From Chlamydiota bacterium (GTDB taxonomy: Bacteria; Chlamydiota; Chlamydiia; Chlamydiales; Simkaniaceae), in assembly GCA_021772245.1 (NCBI GenBank), contig JAJFMH010000024.1:1-56386 (forward strand): a stretch of DNA of 56,386 bases, in the 5' to 3' direction. Every line of letters begins with the position of its first letter. Position 1 is the stretch's first letter. Shown in pieces: positions 33,541-41,961 of this stretch. Both the position numbers and the translations under genes were made by a program. Under the pieces are notes generated by a model, which was not told the DNA's origin, did no database searches, and saw only the letters and a program-made list of their open reading frames with translations.

Positions 33541-34965
33541 ATGGAGACAGAAAGAAAATTCCGTCCCAAAAGAGTCATAAGTGTTTCACTATTAGTATTA
33601 TTTAATATCTCCATAATGGCAAGCCTTCGAAATTTGCCACTTGTTGCAAAACTCGGTTATCATGCCATCTCATTTTTCTTACTTACTGCACTTTTCTTTT
33701 TAATCCCGATAGCATTGGTGTCAGCAGAACTTGCAACAGGATGGCCCAAGTCTGGAGGAATCTATGTGTGGGTAAAAGAGGCACTTGGTGAGAGACTTGG
33801 TTTTTTTGCAATCTGGATGCAGTGGGTGCATGATCTAACATGGTTTCCTGTTATTCTTTCTTTTGCAGCGACAACTCTTCTATATATCTTCAACCCAGTG
33901 CTCGCTCAAAACAAATACTTAGTGCTAGGGATCATTCTTTTCATTTTTTGGTCTATGACCCTTATTAACTTTTTTGGCATCAAAATATCGGCTCTATTTA
34001 GCTCCTATGGCGTTATGCTAGGAACTGTTATTCCAGGGATATTCATTATTACCCTTGGGCTGAGTTGGTTTTTCCGCGGTAAGCCAATTCAGATTACCCC
34101 CACTCTAGACTCGATTATACCAAGTCTAAGTAACATAAACAGCTGGGTCTTTATCACTGGATTGTTTCTAGCTTTCTCAGGATTAGAAGTATCCGCTGGA
34201 TACGCATCAGAGGTTAAAAACCCAAGAAGAAACTACCCTCTTTCTATTCTATATTCTGCTTTAATTGTGTTTTTTCTCTTTTTACTTGGCTCTTTATCGA
34301 TTGCCTTTTTAATACCCGAGCGTGAAATTAGTCTTGTAACAGGTCTGATTGATACATTTCATTTGTTTTTACAAAACTATCACTTAGAGTGGCTTGTCCC
34401 CATTCTTGGTGTTTTGCTTATCTATGGCGCTCTTGCAGAAACCAATTCATGGATTATTGGCCCCTCTAAGGCGCTATATACAGCGTCTACTCATGGAAAC
34501 CTTCCTCCTGTTTTTCATAAAACAAACAAACATGGGACTCCCATTCAAATCCTTCTGTTCCAAGCAATCGTAGTTAGTATATTCTCTACAGTCTTTTTGT
34601 TTATGCCATCAATTAGTACATCATACTGGATACTTACAGCGATAAGCGCACAGATTTACCTTATAATGTATCTCCTCATGTTCATATCTGCTATTAGACT
34701 CAGGTATACAAGTCCACATGTCCCTCGAACATATAAAATCCCTCACCCTCATAAGGGAATTTGGCTTGTGTCCTGTGTTGGAATATTTTCATGTCTTTGT
34801 GGAATTGCACTTGCCTTTCTACCCCCCTCTCAAATTGAAGTGGGTAATATTTTTCTCTATGAAGGCTTTTTAATCATCGGCTTAATCATAATGATTACTA
34901 TCCCATTGCTTATTTTTAAATATAGAAAACCTCACTGGTCTATCTTGGCAAATAGCACTAAATAG
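33541..34965 (+). CDS. APC-superfamily amino acid permease/antiporter
   Basis: 474 aa with 12 hydrophobic segments. Seen: SISVLVLFNISIMASLRNLP-like first helix, ALVSAELATGWPKSGGIYVW (the family's conserved GWP-x2-GG-x-Y stretch), AFSGLEVSAGYASEVKNPRR and the ETNSWIIGPSKALYTAS region. This set is closest in look to the glutamate:GABA antiporter (GadC/YgjI) branch. Substrate is inferred only. It probably exchanges host amino acids in an auxotrophic parasite. Directly follows the glutaredoxin-like gene. Confidence 0.88.
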   Translation: METERKFRPKRVISVSLLVLFNISIMASLRNLPLVAKLGYHAISFFLLTALFFLIPIALVSAELATGWPKSGGIYVWVKEALGERLGFFAIWMQWVHDLTWFPVILSFAATTLLYIFNPVLAQNKYLVLGIILFIFWSMTLINFFGIKISALFSSYGVMLGTVIPGIFIITLGLSWFFRGKPIQITPTLDSIIPSLSNINSWVFITGLFLAFSGLEVSAGYASEVKNPRRNYPLSILYSALIVFFLFLLGSLSIAFLIPEREISLVTGLIDTFHLFLQNYHLEWLVPILGVLLIYGALAETNSWIIGPSKALYTASTHGNLPPVFHKTNKHGTPIQILLFQAIVVSIFSTVFLFMPSISTSYWILTAISAQIYLIMYLLMFISAIRLRYTSPHVPRTYKIPHPHKGIWLVSCVGIFSCLCGIALAFLPPSQIEVGNIFLYEGFLIIGLIIMITIPLLIFKYRKPHWSILANSTK

Positions 34966-35006
34966 TCAAAAAGAGTTATTCTCAAAGGTAAAACTCTGGT
35001 AATTAC

Positions 35007-36260
35007 ATGAAGGCTCCTCTATCTGAAATTCTTAGACCTAAAACGTTAGATGAAGTGATTGGTCAAGAGCACTTGACTTCTAAAACAAGCCTTCTTCGAA
35101 AGCTAATTGAACAAAAAAAACCTAGATCTCTTCTTCTTTATGGTCCTCCAGGCACAGGAAAAACTACCATTGCTCGAATTTATGCTAATTCTTTCGAAGA
35201 AGAGTTATTTTCTTTTACAGCTGTTTATCACTCCACATCAGAAATTAAGAAAGTGATTGAAGAAGCCAGAAAGCGACCTCTGTTTTCTAGTAAAATTATT
35301 CTATTTATTGATGAGATTCATCGGTTTAACAAATCCCAACAGGATTTATTTCTTCCCTTTATGGAAGATGGATCTATTGTATTTATTGGAGCAACTACTG
35401 AGAACCCCTCCTTTGCTCTAAATAATGCACTTTTATCTCGCATGCAAACTTTTGCGATGAATCCTCTGACAGAAAATGATTTGCTTCAAATGATTGATCT
35501 TTTTCAATCTAAAATATATAGCGTTACCATCTCTGAATCTACCAAACTAAAACTTATCTCATCTGTGAATGCAGATGCCCGTAATCTACTTCAAATGCTT
35601 GAAAACATCCAAACCATGGGACTCAAACAAGTTGATGAAAACAATCTCTTTTCTATCACTTTCAGTAAATGCCCACAATATGACAAGGATGGGGACAACC
35701 ATTACCAGTTAATCTCAGCCCTACATAAATCCATTAGAGGCTCAGATGTCAATGCCTCATTATATTACCTTTCCCGTATGATACAAGGTGGCGAAGACCC
35801 AAAATATATTTTCCGTAGACTTATCAGAATTGCTCTAGAAGATATTGGAACAGCTGACCCTAATGCTTTAGAAGTGGCTCTCTCATGCCAAAAGGCATAC
35901 GATGTGCTTGGAGCCAAAGAAGGAGAGCTTGCTATGGCCCAAGCCTGCGTTTATCTAGCTCTTGCCCCAAAGAGTGTTGCCCTTTATAAAGCCTTTGCAA
36001 AAGCATCCGAATTTGCGAATAAATCTTCAAGTGCTTGTGTACCAAATCATCTGATTAATGCAGCCAATAACTTCATGAAAAAATCCGGAGCATCTAAAGG
36101 CTATATATATGATCCAGATACAACTTCAGGTTTCGCGAAGCAACGATATTTTCCCGAAGGTTTACAAGAAGAAAGTTTTTTTCAACCAAAAGAGACTGGT
36201 TTTGAAGCGCAACTAAAAAAACGGATGGAGTATATTAAGCAAGTCAGGACAAAAAAATAG
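35007..36260 (+). CDS. rarA: Replication-associated recombination protein A (RarA/MgsA)
   Basis: Clamp-loader-like AAA+ ATPase that acts at stalled forks. Seen: LRPKTLDEVIGQEHL, Walker A LYGPPGTGKTT (residues 44-54), Walker B ILFIDEIHRFNKSQQD, sensor IGATTENPSF, RNLLQMLEN, the KSIRGSDVNASLYYLSRM core and AMAQACVYLALAPKS. 417 aa, close to the usual 430-450 aa. Identity secure. Confidence 0.95.
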   Translation: MKAPLSEILRPKTLDEVIGQEHLTSKTSLLRKLIEQKKPRSLLLYGPPGTGKTTIARIYANSFEEELFSFTAVYHSTSEIKKVIEEARKRPLFSSKIILFIDEIHRFNKSQQDLFLPFMEDGSIVFIGATTENPSFALNNALLSRMQTFAMNPLTENDLLQMIDLFQSKIYSVTISESTKLKLISSVNADARNLLQMLENIQTMGLKQVDENNLFSITFSKCPQYDKDGDNHYQLISALHKSIRGSDVNASLYYLSRMIQGGEDPKYIFRRLIRIALEDIGTADPNALEVALSCQKAYDVLGAKEGELAMAQACVYLALAPKSVALYKAFAKASEFANKSSSACVPNHLINAANNFMKKSGASKGYIYDPDTTSGFAKQRYFPEGLQEESFFQPKETGFEAQLKKRMEYIKQVRTKK

Positions 36261-36547
36261 CCCCCTTGCAAATGCCTGAATGGAAATAAATCCAAAACAA
36301 GCACCCGCAAGAGAGCAGAGATAGTCTTACTACGCGTTTGTATTTTAGGTGGGCCCAAATGCTGAATCAGCAATCGGTATTCCATTCCTTGCCACTTAGA
36401 GAGGCGTTACTTACGCAAGAGTTTAAGAGCGCAAAGCGCTTCTTTTGACAATCCCTATAACTTTATATTAGCACAATTTAATTAATTAAATAAAACATAT
36501 TTAATTAATTTACCTAAACCTCTAAAGATCAATATTTATTCAAGTTG
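36261..36547. other. Intergenic stretch with a repeated 12-mer and small hairpins
   Basis: 287 bases between rarA and a small gene on the other strand. A possible 29-codon frame (36359-36448) reads LREALLTQEFKSAKRFF before a stop, perhaps a gene remnant. It includes CTTACGCAAGAG (36409-36420), also found at 23597-23608, GAGCGC-AAA-GCGCTT near 36427, and AT-rich TTAATTAA runs. Confidence 0.4.
36409..36420 (+). repeat. 12-mer CTTACGCAAGAG, copy 2
   Basis: Second copy of the 12-mer at 23597-23608, in the gap after rarA. With flanks the two copies match over about 16 of 17 positions with one gap. Confidence 0.35.
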
Positions 36548-36823
36548 CTACATTGCAAAAGGAAAGTATCCGAAGGCATGTTTATTGCTTAATTGCAGAT
36601 CATGATTAAAGTTACAAACCACCCAATTGAAGTTCTCTTTAAGAATCTCCATATCTCCGGTATTAAGATAGTATTTGATTTGATATTTAAGCCAGTTCAG
36701 CTGGTCTCTTAGCTTGTCTTTGATAATGCACTCTCCAATATGCCGATTGAGATACTCATTCATAGAGCTGCAGAGCTCATCTAACTCAATTGCTATTTCA
36801 TCTCTATTCGTTTTCTCTTCCAT
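36548..36823 (-). CDS. Small hypothetical protein, 91 aa
   Basis: Not recognised. Acidic N-terminal helix (residues 4-22), then amphipathic helices with LNWLKYQIKYYLN and an aromatic C-terminal end (FGYFPFAM). No signal or membrane segment. Stands alone between AT-rich gaps, so the gene could be real but lineage-specific. Ribosome binding site is weak (CTCAATATGG context). Confidence 0.55.
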   Translation of the reverse strand: MEEKTNRDEIAIELDELCSSMNEYLNRHIGECIIKDKLRDQLNWLKYQIKYYLNTGDMEILKENFNWVVCNFNHDLQLSNKHAFGYFPFAM

Positions 36824-36946
36824 ATTGAGGCCTTAGAGTTAATTGCATCTTAATTTTGTTTTATTAAAAAATATAATTAACTCAAAACACTTTCTGAAAT
36901 TTTATTAAATAAACGGAATTGCAGACAAATAAAAATACAATTCTGT

Positions 36947-38281
36947 CTATAAAGAACTACTCACAAATGGCTTATTTGATGAAAGAACATGCAAATCAAG
37001 AAAGTTTAAAATGACATCTCTTGTTTTTTCTAAATGTTCATGGCTATGAGCAGTTGATAGAAAAACAACTTCATAGGGTGAAGGCGCTATATAGATTCCC
37101 CGATCAAACAAAAAGTGAAAGTACTTTTTAAACATTGCAAAGTCCAAATCCTTTAAATCAGACTTTGTATTTACTTCACTTACTCCAAAAAAGAGTGTAA
37201 ATAGACCTGGTTTACTTTGTACGGACATAGGATATTTGCAGTCTTTGATCTTTGCTGCAATGCTATCAACTAGAAAATCAGTTGAAGCTTGTAATTTCTG
37301 ATAAGTATCGCGACTTAAACTAGAGATCGTAGAAATTCCTGCTTGCATAGCAACAGGATTTCCTGAAAGAGTACCTGCTTGGAATACTTCTCCAATAGGC
37401 GCTAAACAATCCATAATATCAGCTCTTCCACCAATGGCGCCAACAGGAAAACCACCTCCTATAATTTTACCAAGGCAGGTAAGATCTGGTTTGATCTGAT
37501 AGAGTTCTTGCGCTCCCCCAAGTCCTACTCGAAAACCCGATATCACTTCATCGAAAATAAGAAGGGAACCAAACTCAGAAGTGAGTGTTCTTAGAGTTTC
37601 TAAAAACTTAGGATTAGGGTTTATTAGCCCCATATTTGCAGGGATGGGTTCTACAATTACAGCTGCAATATCTTTTTGGATATCACTTTCTGAAAAGACC
37701 TTTTCAATAGCCTCAATATCATTAAAGGGTAATGAAAGAGTGTTTGATACAACTTCATCTAGTATTCCACTCGAAGACGCCTCTGTATTAAGATAAAAGG
37801 AGGCAGAACCAGATTCTGCTAAAAAACCATCACTATGTCCGTGGTAGTTTCCACTAAACTTAATAACAATTTTCTTATTTGTGTATCCCCTTGCAATCCG
37901 AATGGCAGTCATTGTTGCCTCTGTACCCGAAGAAACAAATCGGATCTTTTCAATCGAGCTCATGTGTGACTTAATGAGCTCCGCAAGTTCAATTTCGAGT
38001 AAACAGGTATTGCCAAATGAAGAGCCACTTTTGACTTGCTCAATTGTATCAGTAACGACATTTTGTGGAGCATGACCTAAAATGAGTGGTCCATAACTCA
38101 TGCAATAATCAATATACTCATTTCCATCTTCATCGATGATAAGATCTTCTTTTCCTCTTTTAGCAATAAGAGGTGTCATGTCTAATTGCTGGAACGAGCG
38201 AATAGGAGAATTTACACCACCGACCATATGTTTTGTAGCCTTAGCAAATAACTCTTCCGATTTAGGTCTTTCTGTAGACAT
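36947..38281 (-). CDS. hemL: Glutamate-1-semialdehyde 2,1-aminomutase
   Basis: PLP enzyme that makes 5-aminolevulinate for haem. Seen: GGVNSPIRSF at the N-terminus, RFVSSGTEATMTAIRIARGYT, KFSGNYHGHSD, FDEVISGFRVG, the PLP lysine in LTCLGKIIGGGFPVGA and FQAGTLSGNPVAM. 444 aa, normal. AGGAG seven bases before the ATG at 38281. The other haem genes are not in the window. It diverges from the translocon-like cassette across a 344-base gap. Confidence 0.96.
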   Translation of the reverse strand: MSTERPKSEELFAKATKHMVGGVNSPIRSFQQLDMTPLIAKRGKEDLIIDEDGNEYIDYCMSYGPLILGHAPQNVVTDTIEQVKSGSSFGNTCLLEIELAELIKSHMSSIEKIRFVSSGTEATMTAIRIARGYTNKKIVIKFSGNYHGHSDGFLAESGSASFYLNTEASSSGILDEVVSNTLSLPFNDIEAIEKVFSESDIQKDIAAVIVEPIPANMGLINPNPKFLETLRTLTSEFGSLLIFDEVISGFRVGLGGAQELYQIKPDLTCLGKIIGGGFPVGAIGGRADIMDCLAPIGEVFQAGTLSGNPVAMQAGISTISSLSRDTYQKLQASTDFLVDSIAAKIKDCKYPMSVQSKPGLFTLFFGVSEVNTKSDLKDLDFAMFKKYFHFLFDRGIYIAPSPYEVVFLSTAHSHEHLEKTRDVILNFLDLHVLSSNKPFVSSSL

Positions 38282-38625
38282 GATTTGCTCCTAAAATTTG
38301 AAATAAGGTGGAAGATACTTCATAGCAGACTCTCTTTTTTTGAAAAATATATTTCAACAAACACGTAGTATATTTGCATGGGCTTTTGGAAGAGGAGATC
38401 AACTCTTCACATAGTAGATATTTAGTTACGCCTCTTCTATATAATAGGTTACCTAGCAGAACCTCAACCTATGTTCTTTATAGAATCTTTACATCAAATT
38501 TATTTTGAAAAAATAAATTTTCAAAATAATTCAGATTGAAATTCTTCCTTTATTGCGATTAATTAGATGAAGTTCGTATAGTACCTAATATAAGATATTG
38601 GGAAATACTATATAGAGGTAAAGTC
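38282..38625. other. Regulatory gap between hemL and the translocon-like cassette
   Basis: 344 bases without a gene. It holds a hairpin ATAGGTT/AACCTAT (38444-38472), a 12-bp-arm palindrome at 38500-38529, and a TATAAG-type -10 candidate near 38592 before the ATG at 38626 (AGAGG eight bases upstream). Confidence 0.5.
38500..38529. promoter_or_regulatory. Perfect 12-bp inverted repeat upstream of the translocon-like cassette
   Basis: TTATTTTGAAAA / TTTTCAAAATAA arms with the six-base centre AATAAA, ending 97 bases before the first ATG of the cassette. AT-rich, so chance is possible, but the arms are perfect. Confidence 0.55.
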
Positions 38626-39147
38626 ATGGGAAATACGCAAAGCCCGGTTCCAATTGAGCCAAATCTCGGCGCAGAAGCTGTAAAACTTCAAGGTGCACAT
38701 GATGATTTTATCACAGGTGAAATACAAAAAAATCTCACAAAAACAGAGCAAATAGACTACGATCTGCAAATCTTGGCGGAGTATCTACAGACTACTTTAA
38801 AAAGGCTCAAAGATCAAGACACTGCCTTAGCTGAACCTGAACTTGCAGTTATACAAGCTAAACATGATAAATTTAGAGAACTTTTCGCCAAACTAAATGA
38901 CGTAGAACTCTGTGATGAAAGATTTCCAATCCCTGCAGATTTTTCTGATATGACTGAAGAGACATTAGACGATGCAAAAACTTTCTGCGAATATCATATT
39001 CGTAGATGTCAATATCAGATTCCGGATCTTCAGCAAAAACTCTACCAAATTATACAACTTGCCTACCTAATTGCAGATATCATGAGAAAAACTGTAGAAC
39101 GAGTAACCCGAAGTCTAGAAGAGATTGTAAGAAAGACAGGTAGATAA
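38626..39147 (+). CDS. Helical protein heading the translocon-like cassette, 173 aa
   Basis: Not recognised by family. All-helical and charged, with LQILAEYLQTTLKRLKDQ (residues about 47-64) and a coiled-coil-like C-terminal third (LQQKLYQIIQLAYLIADIM). No signal peptide or membrane span. Its stop overlaps the ATG of the LcrH-like chaperone by one base (TAATG). By position it could match the small unknown gene that sits in the lcrH-copB-copD cluster of Chlamydia, or be a secreted partner or second chaperone; this is inference from context. Confidence 0.75.
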   Translation: MGNTQSPVPIEPNLGAEAVKLQGAHDDFITGEIQKNLTKTEQIDYDLQILAEYLQTTLKRLKDQDTALAEPELAVIQAKHDKFRELFAKLNDVELCDERFPIPADFSDMTEETLDDAKTFCEYHIRRCQYQIPDLQQKLYQIIQLAYLIADIMRKTVERVTRSLEEIVRKTGR

Positions 39148-39614
39148 TGGATGTAGAAACCTTTACAAAAAAAGCTCTTGATGAAATAGCGGCGCGAGCA
39201 CTTCAACATGAGCCTTTAAATAGCAATTTTACATCGAAAGATTTAGAACTGATTTATTCTCTTGCCTATGCGCAATACGAGAATAAAGAATTTCAAGAGG
39301 CCAATGATCTATTCCAAAAGCTCTGCGTGTTTTCACCAATGAAAAAAAACTATTGGATAGGTCTTGCGTCTACTTATCGGATGCTCAAACAATACGAGCA
39401 TGCTCTAATTGGTTGGGCAATGGCTGCGATTTTGGACGATAGCGACCCATCGGTTCATTTTCAAGCTGCTATTTGCCATTTTCACTTAGATCAAAAATCC
39501 GAGGCTACAAAAGCCATAAAAGAAGCAAATAGTAGACTGAATCCAGAGGATACACTCTTAAAAGAAGAAATTACACTTTTAGAAACAAAACTACTGAGTG
39601 GAGAAGGTGTATAA
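39147..39614 (+). CDS. Type III secretion chaperone, LcrH/SycD family (TPR)
   Basis: 155 aa with three tetratricopeptide-like repeats at about residues 35-68, 69-102 and 103-136. Seen: YENKEFQEANDLFQKLC, NYWIGLASTYRMLKQYEHAL and the SycD-typical AAILDDSDPSVHFQAAICHF, which correspond to the family's F-x2-LC-x-L, Y-x-LGL and D-x-P-x-F-H-A-A-C stretches. Class II chaperones of this family hold the two hydrophobic translocators in the cytoplasm. Its stop is directly followed by the ATG of the first hydrophobic protein. Strongest single anchor for the type III reading of this cluster. Confidence 0.85.
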   Translation: MDVETFTKKALDEIAARALQHEPLNSNFTSKDLELIYSLAYAQYENKEFQEANDLFQKLCVFSPMKKNYWIGLASTYRMLKQYEHALIGWAMAAILDDSDPSVHFQAAICHFHLDQKSEATKAIKEANSRLNPEDTLLKEEITLLETKLLSGEGV

Positions 39615-40607
39615 ATGGCATTAGCAGTCGATCCTGTCTCTTCCATTGAAAACGAAAATTCTTATGGAATTTATGAGAATGCGCAGTATTTGCTTTCAAT
39701 GGTATATAACGCTGCTACTTATCCACTTTTTGCGGCATACGAACTTGCATGCAGCTACATTTATGAAGATACAGACATCCAAGAAGTAGATAAAGTTGAT
39801 ATCCATTCCCCCATTTCTTTTTTACCCGTACTCCCCCCCCCAGAATTCACCTTTGGTATGGATTCTCTATCTAAAATCGAAGACCAACCGTCTAATTCTC
39901 CTAAATCGATCTATGGAATGATCAATGCGCATCTAAAAAGTCACGATCATACATATCAAAACCTTACAAAGGTTCATGAAATCTCTCTTCTAGATACCAA
40001 GCAAAGAAGACACCAAGTTTTTCTTGATTACAGCGAATCAAACAAAGCAATTTTAGAAAAACATGCCCTTGCTAATTCATGGAGAACTCTCCAAATGGTC
40101 TCTTCTGTCATCCTAACAGGTGTCTCTACAACTGTCGGCCTTTCGCTCCTCGCTGCGGCGTCAACACCTGCAGTAGCAGCAGGTTCCCTTTTGGCATTAT
40201 CTGGGATAGCTTCAGCAACTGCGCTTGGACTCTCTTACAATGATGTGTATCCTCAATTAGCTATGGGTCTTACTATTTCATCAGTGGCTCTTGGTCTTGT
40301 ATCTGGAGCTGGATATTTTGCAGCAGCTGAGTCTCTACCAACTAGCGCAAACCTCGCTACAAATATATTGAGCATTTTAAAAGGGGGATCAACCATTGGC
40401 AGAGGTCTTAGTGAAAAACAAGTGGAAGAGCTTGATGCATCTCTGACTATAATGGATGCGAATAACAAAAACTTAGAGAGATGTGAGGAATCTACCAGAG
40501 AATCCTTAAAATCATGCGCACAAAGTTATGAAGTACTCTCTACTGGATGGAAAGAAATTGTGCATACCTTAGAGCGCGTTAAAGAATTAATCGTTAATAA
40601 AAGATAG
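39615..40607 (+). CDS. Hydrophobic translocator-like protein (CopB/YopB-like position)
   Basis: 330 aa without signal peptide. A proline-rich stretch (PVLPPPEF, about residues 71-78), then an Ala/Ser-rich hydrophobic hairpin at about 161-207 and 215-238, then a C-terminal coiled coil from about 267 on. Two adjacent membrane segments followed by a coiled coil and a preceding LcrH chaperone are the layout of the major type III translocator (YopB, CopB), but it is shorter than CopB (about 490 aa). WRTLQMVSSVILTG is similar to WRAGILSATAILAG in the next gene, so the two look like paralogues. Alternative: an Inc-type effector. Confidence 0.65.
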   Translation: MALAVDPVSSIENENSYGIYENAQYLLSMVYNAATYPLFAAYELACSYIYEDTDIQEVDKVDIHSPISFLPVLPPPEFTFGMDSLSKIEDQPSNSPKSIYGMINAHLKSHDHTYQNLTKVHEISLLDTKQRRHQVFLDYSESNKAILEKHALANSWRTLQMVSSVILTGVSTTVGLSLLAAASTPAVAAGSLLALSGIASATALGLSYNDVYPQLAMGLTISSVALGLVSGAGYFAAAESLPTSANLATNILSILKGGSTIGRGLSEKQVEELDASLTIMDANNKNLERCEESTRESLKSCAQSYEVLSTGWKEIVHTLERVKELIVNKR

Positions 40608-40615
40608 GAGTTATT

Positions 40616-41098
40616 ATGAGCCATATTGTGCAAATGGGTGAGGTATTTGAAAATTTATCCCGCATGACAAAAAACCTTGATAACTCCTCTCATGATGGAA
40701 AAATTCATTACGGAGAAGAGACTTGGAAATGCTCCGAAACCCAAGCAAGTTATCATGATTGGAGAGCTGGAATTCTTTCAGCAACTGCAATCCTTGCTGG
40801 ACTTTCTACCATCGCTGCATCTGTTGCTGTCGCCAGCATTTCCTCATTTATTGGGGTTAGTGAAGATGTAACAGGAGGCGTGCTAAAAGCCATGTCTAAT
40901 ATGGGTCAAATGGGCGAAGGATATAAACTCTATTCTGAAAGCGCACTTACAATGCTCAATGCCTCTAAGCAAACTCTTGACCGAGCTTTAAATCAATGCT
41001 CACAAGTATTGATTGAACAGCTTCGAAACCAGAAAGAAATGCTTCGATTTATGAATGAAATTAACAGGTCTTTAAAAGAAATCTGCTCCTCAAGATAA
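40616..41098 (+). CDS. Second hydrophobic translocator-like protein (minor, CopD/YopD-like position)
   Basis: 160 aa. One hydrophobic, Ala-rich segment at about residues 51-80 (SATAILAGLSTIAASVAVAS), then an amphipathic helical C-terminal half with SKQTLDRALNQCSQVL and a last coiled coil. Similar in order to the C-terminal half of the preceding protein. AGGAG before the ATG. In known type III operons a second, single-segment translocator follows the major one; the short length (CopD is over 400 aa) makes it a reduced or different protein. Last gene of the cassette; mlaE begins after its own promoter. Confidence 0.65.
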   Translation: MSHIVQMGEVFENLSRMTKNLDNSSHDGKIHYGEETWKCSETQASYHDWRAGILSATAILAGLSTIAASVAVASISSFIGVSEDVTGGVLKAMSNMGQMGEGYKLYSESALTMLNASKQTLDRALNQCSQVLIEQLRNQKEMLRFMNEINRSLKEICSSR

Positions 41099-41113
41099 AA
41101 AACACTATTCTCT

Positions 41114-41142
41114 TTGACCTGAATTACTTCTTTTCCTATGAT
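41114..41142 (+). promoter_or_regulatory. Promoter of the mlaEFD operon
   Basis: TTGACC (41114-41119), 17 bp, TATGAT (41137-41142): five of six matches in both boxes at ideal spacing, 30 bases before the ATG. A TATAAT also occurs at 41159-41164. Confidence 0.75.
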
Positions 41143-41172
41143 CCAAATTTTATATAAATATAATTTGGGTCT

Positions 41173-41961
41173 ATGAAGTTCCTTCTAGATAAGCTTCATT
41201 TTTTAGTGGCAGTCGGTGAATATGCAACGCTTATTGTCGATAGTTGCGTAGCTGCTGTAAAAAAGCCCCCTAACTGGGCCCTCATCCAGGATCAACTCTA
41301 CAGCATCGGTGTGTTATCACTACCCGTTGTAGCCATGACTGGCTTTTCAACAGGACTCGTACTCGCTGCGCAATCTTTTTTCCAGCTTGCAGATAAGGGC
41401 CTCGCTGGAGCTACGGGTCTAATGGTTGGAAAAGCAATGATCACAGAACTTGGTCCAGTCCTTACCGCTTTTATGATTACAGGAAGAGTTGGAGCTGCTA
41501 TGTGCGCAGAACTTGGCACAATGCAAGTAACTGAGCAAATCGATGCGATGAAAACAATGGCTGTAAATCCTAATGGGTATTTAGTAGCCCCAAGATTTAT
41601 AGCAGGAAGCATCATGATGCCTCTTCTTACCATCTTTAGTATTGTAATGGGGATCTTTGGAGGGTACTTAATCTCTGTATATTTTTTTAAAATGGCACCC
41701 ACAACTTATTTTGATCCGATGCCAACCTACATTAGCCTTTTTGATTTAACCGTTGGAATTGTCAAATCAATGGTATTTGGAATAATTATTGTGACAGTTT
41801 CTTGCTATCGAGGCATGACAACAACAGGTGGCGCTGAAGGCGTTGGAAGATCCACTACCAATAGCGTTGTGATCTGCTATACCCTAATCTTGTTCTCTAA
41901 CTTCTTTATTACTCTTGGTCTTAACCTCATTCATGATGAAATCACGCGGTGGCTTGCATGA
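41173..41961 (+). CDS. mlaE: MlaE-type phospholipid ABC permease
   Basis: 262 aa permease with about five membrane segments. Seen: SLPVVAMTGFSTGLVLAAQS, ELGPVLTAFMITGRVGAAMC-type EQ loop (ITELGPVLTAFMITGRVGAA), ELGTMQVTEQIDAMKTMAVN and the late RSTTNSVV stretch, all typical of MlaE/YrbE. With MlaF and MlaD it moves phospholipids between inner and outer membrane. Its stop overlaps the mlaF ATG (ATGA). No mlaB, mlaC or mlaA gene lies alongside. Confidence 0.93.
   Translation: MKFLLDKLHFLVAVGEYATLIVDSCVAAVKKPPNWALIQDQLYSIGVLSLPVVAMTGFSTGLVLAAQSFFQLADKGLAGATGLMVGKAMITELGPVLTAFMITGRVGAAMCAELGTMQVTEQIDAMKTMAVNPNGYLVAPRFIAGSIMMPLLTIFSIVMGIFGGYLISVYFFKMAPTTYFDPMPTYISLFDLTVGIVKSMVFGIIIVTVSCYRGMTTTGGAEGVGRSTTNSVVICYTLILFSNFFITLGLNLIHDEITRWLA

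Noticed and set aside
36182-36385. 67-aa minus-strand frame across the rarA end
   Set aside because: Antisense to the conserved rarA end, no start signal, no homology recognised.
23597-36420. Idea that the two CTTACGCAAGAG copies bound a composite mobile element
   Set aside because: Copies are in direct orientation, only 12-17 bases, and the DNA between holds normal chromosomal genes with no transposase or integrase.
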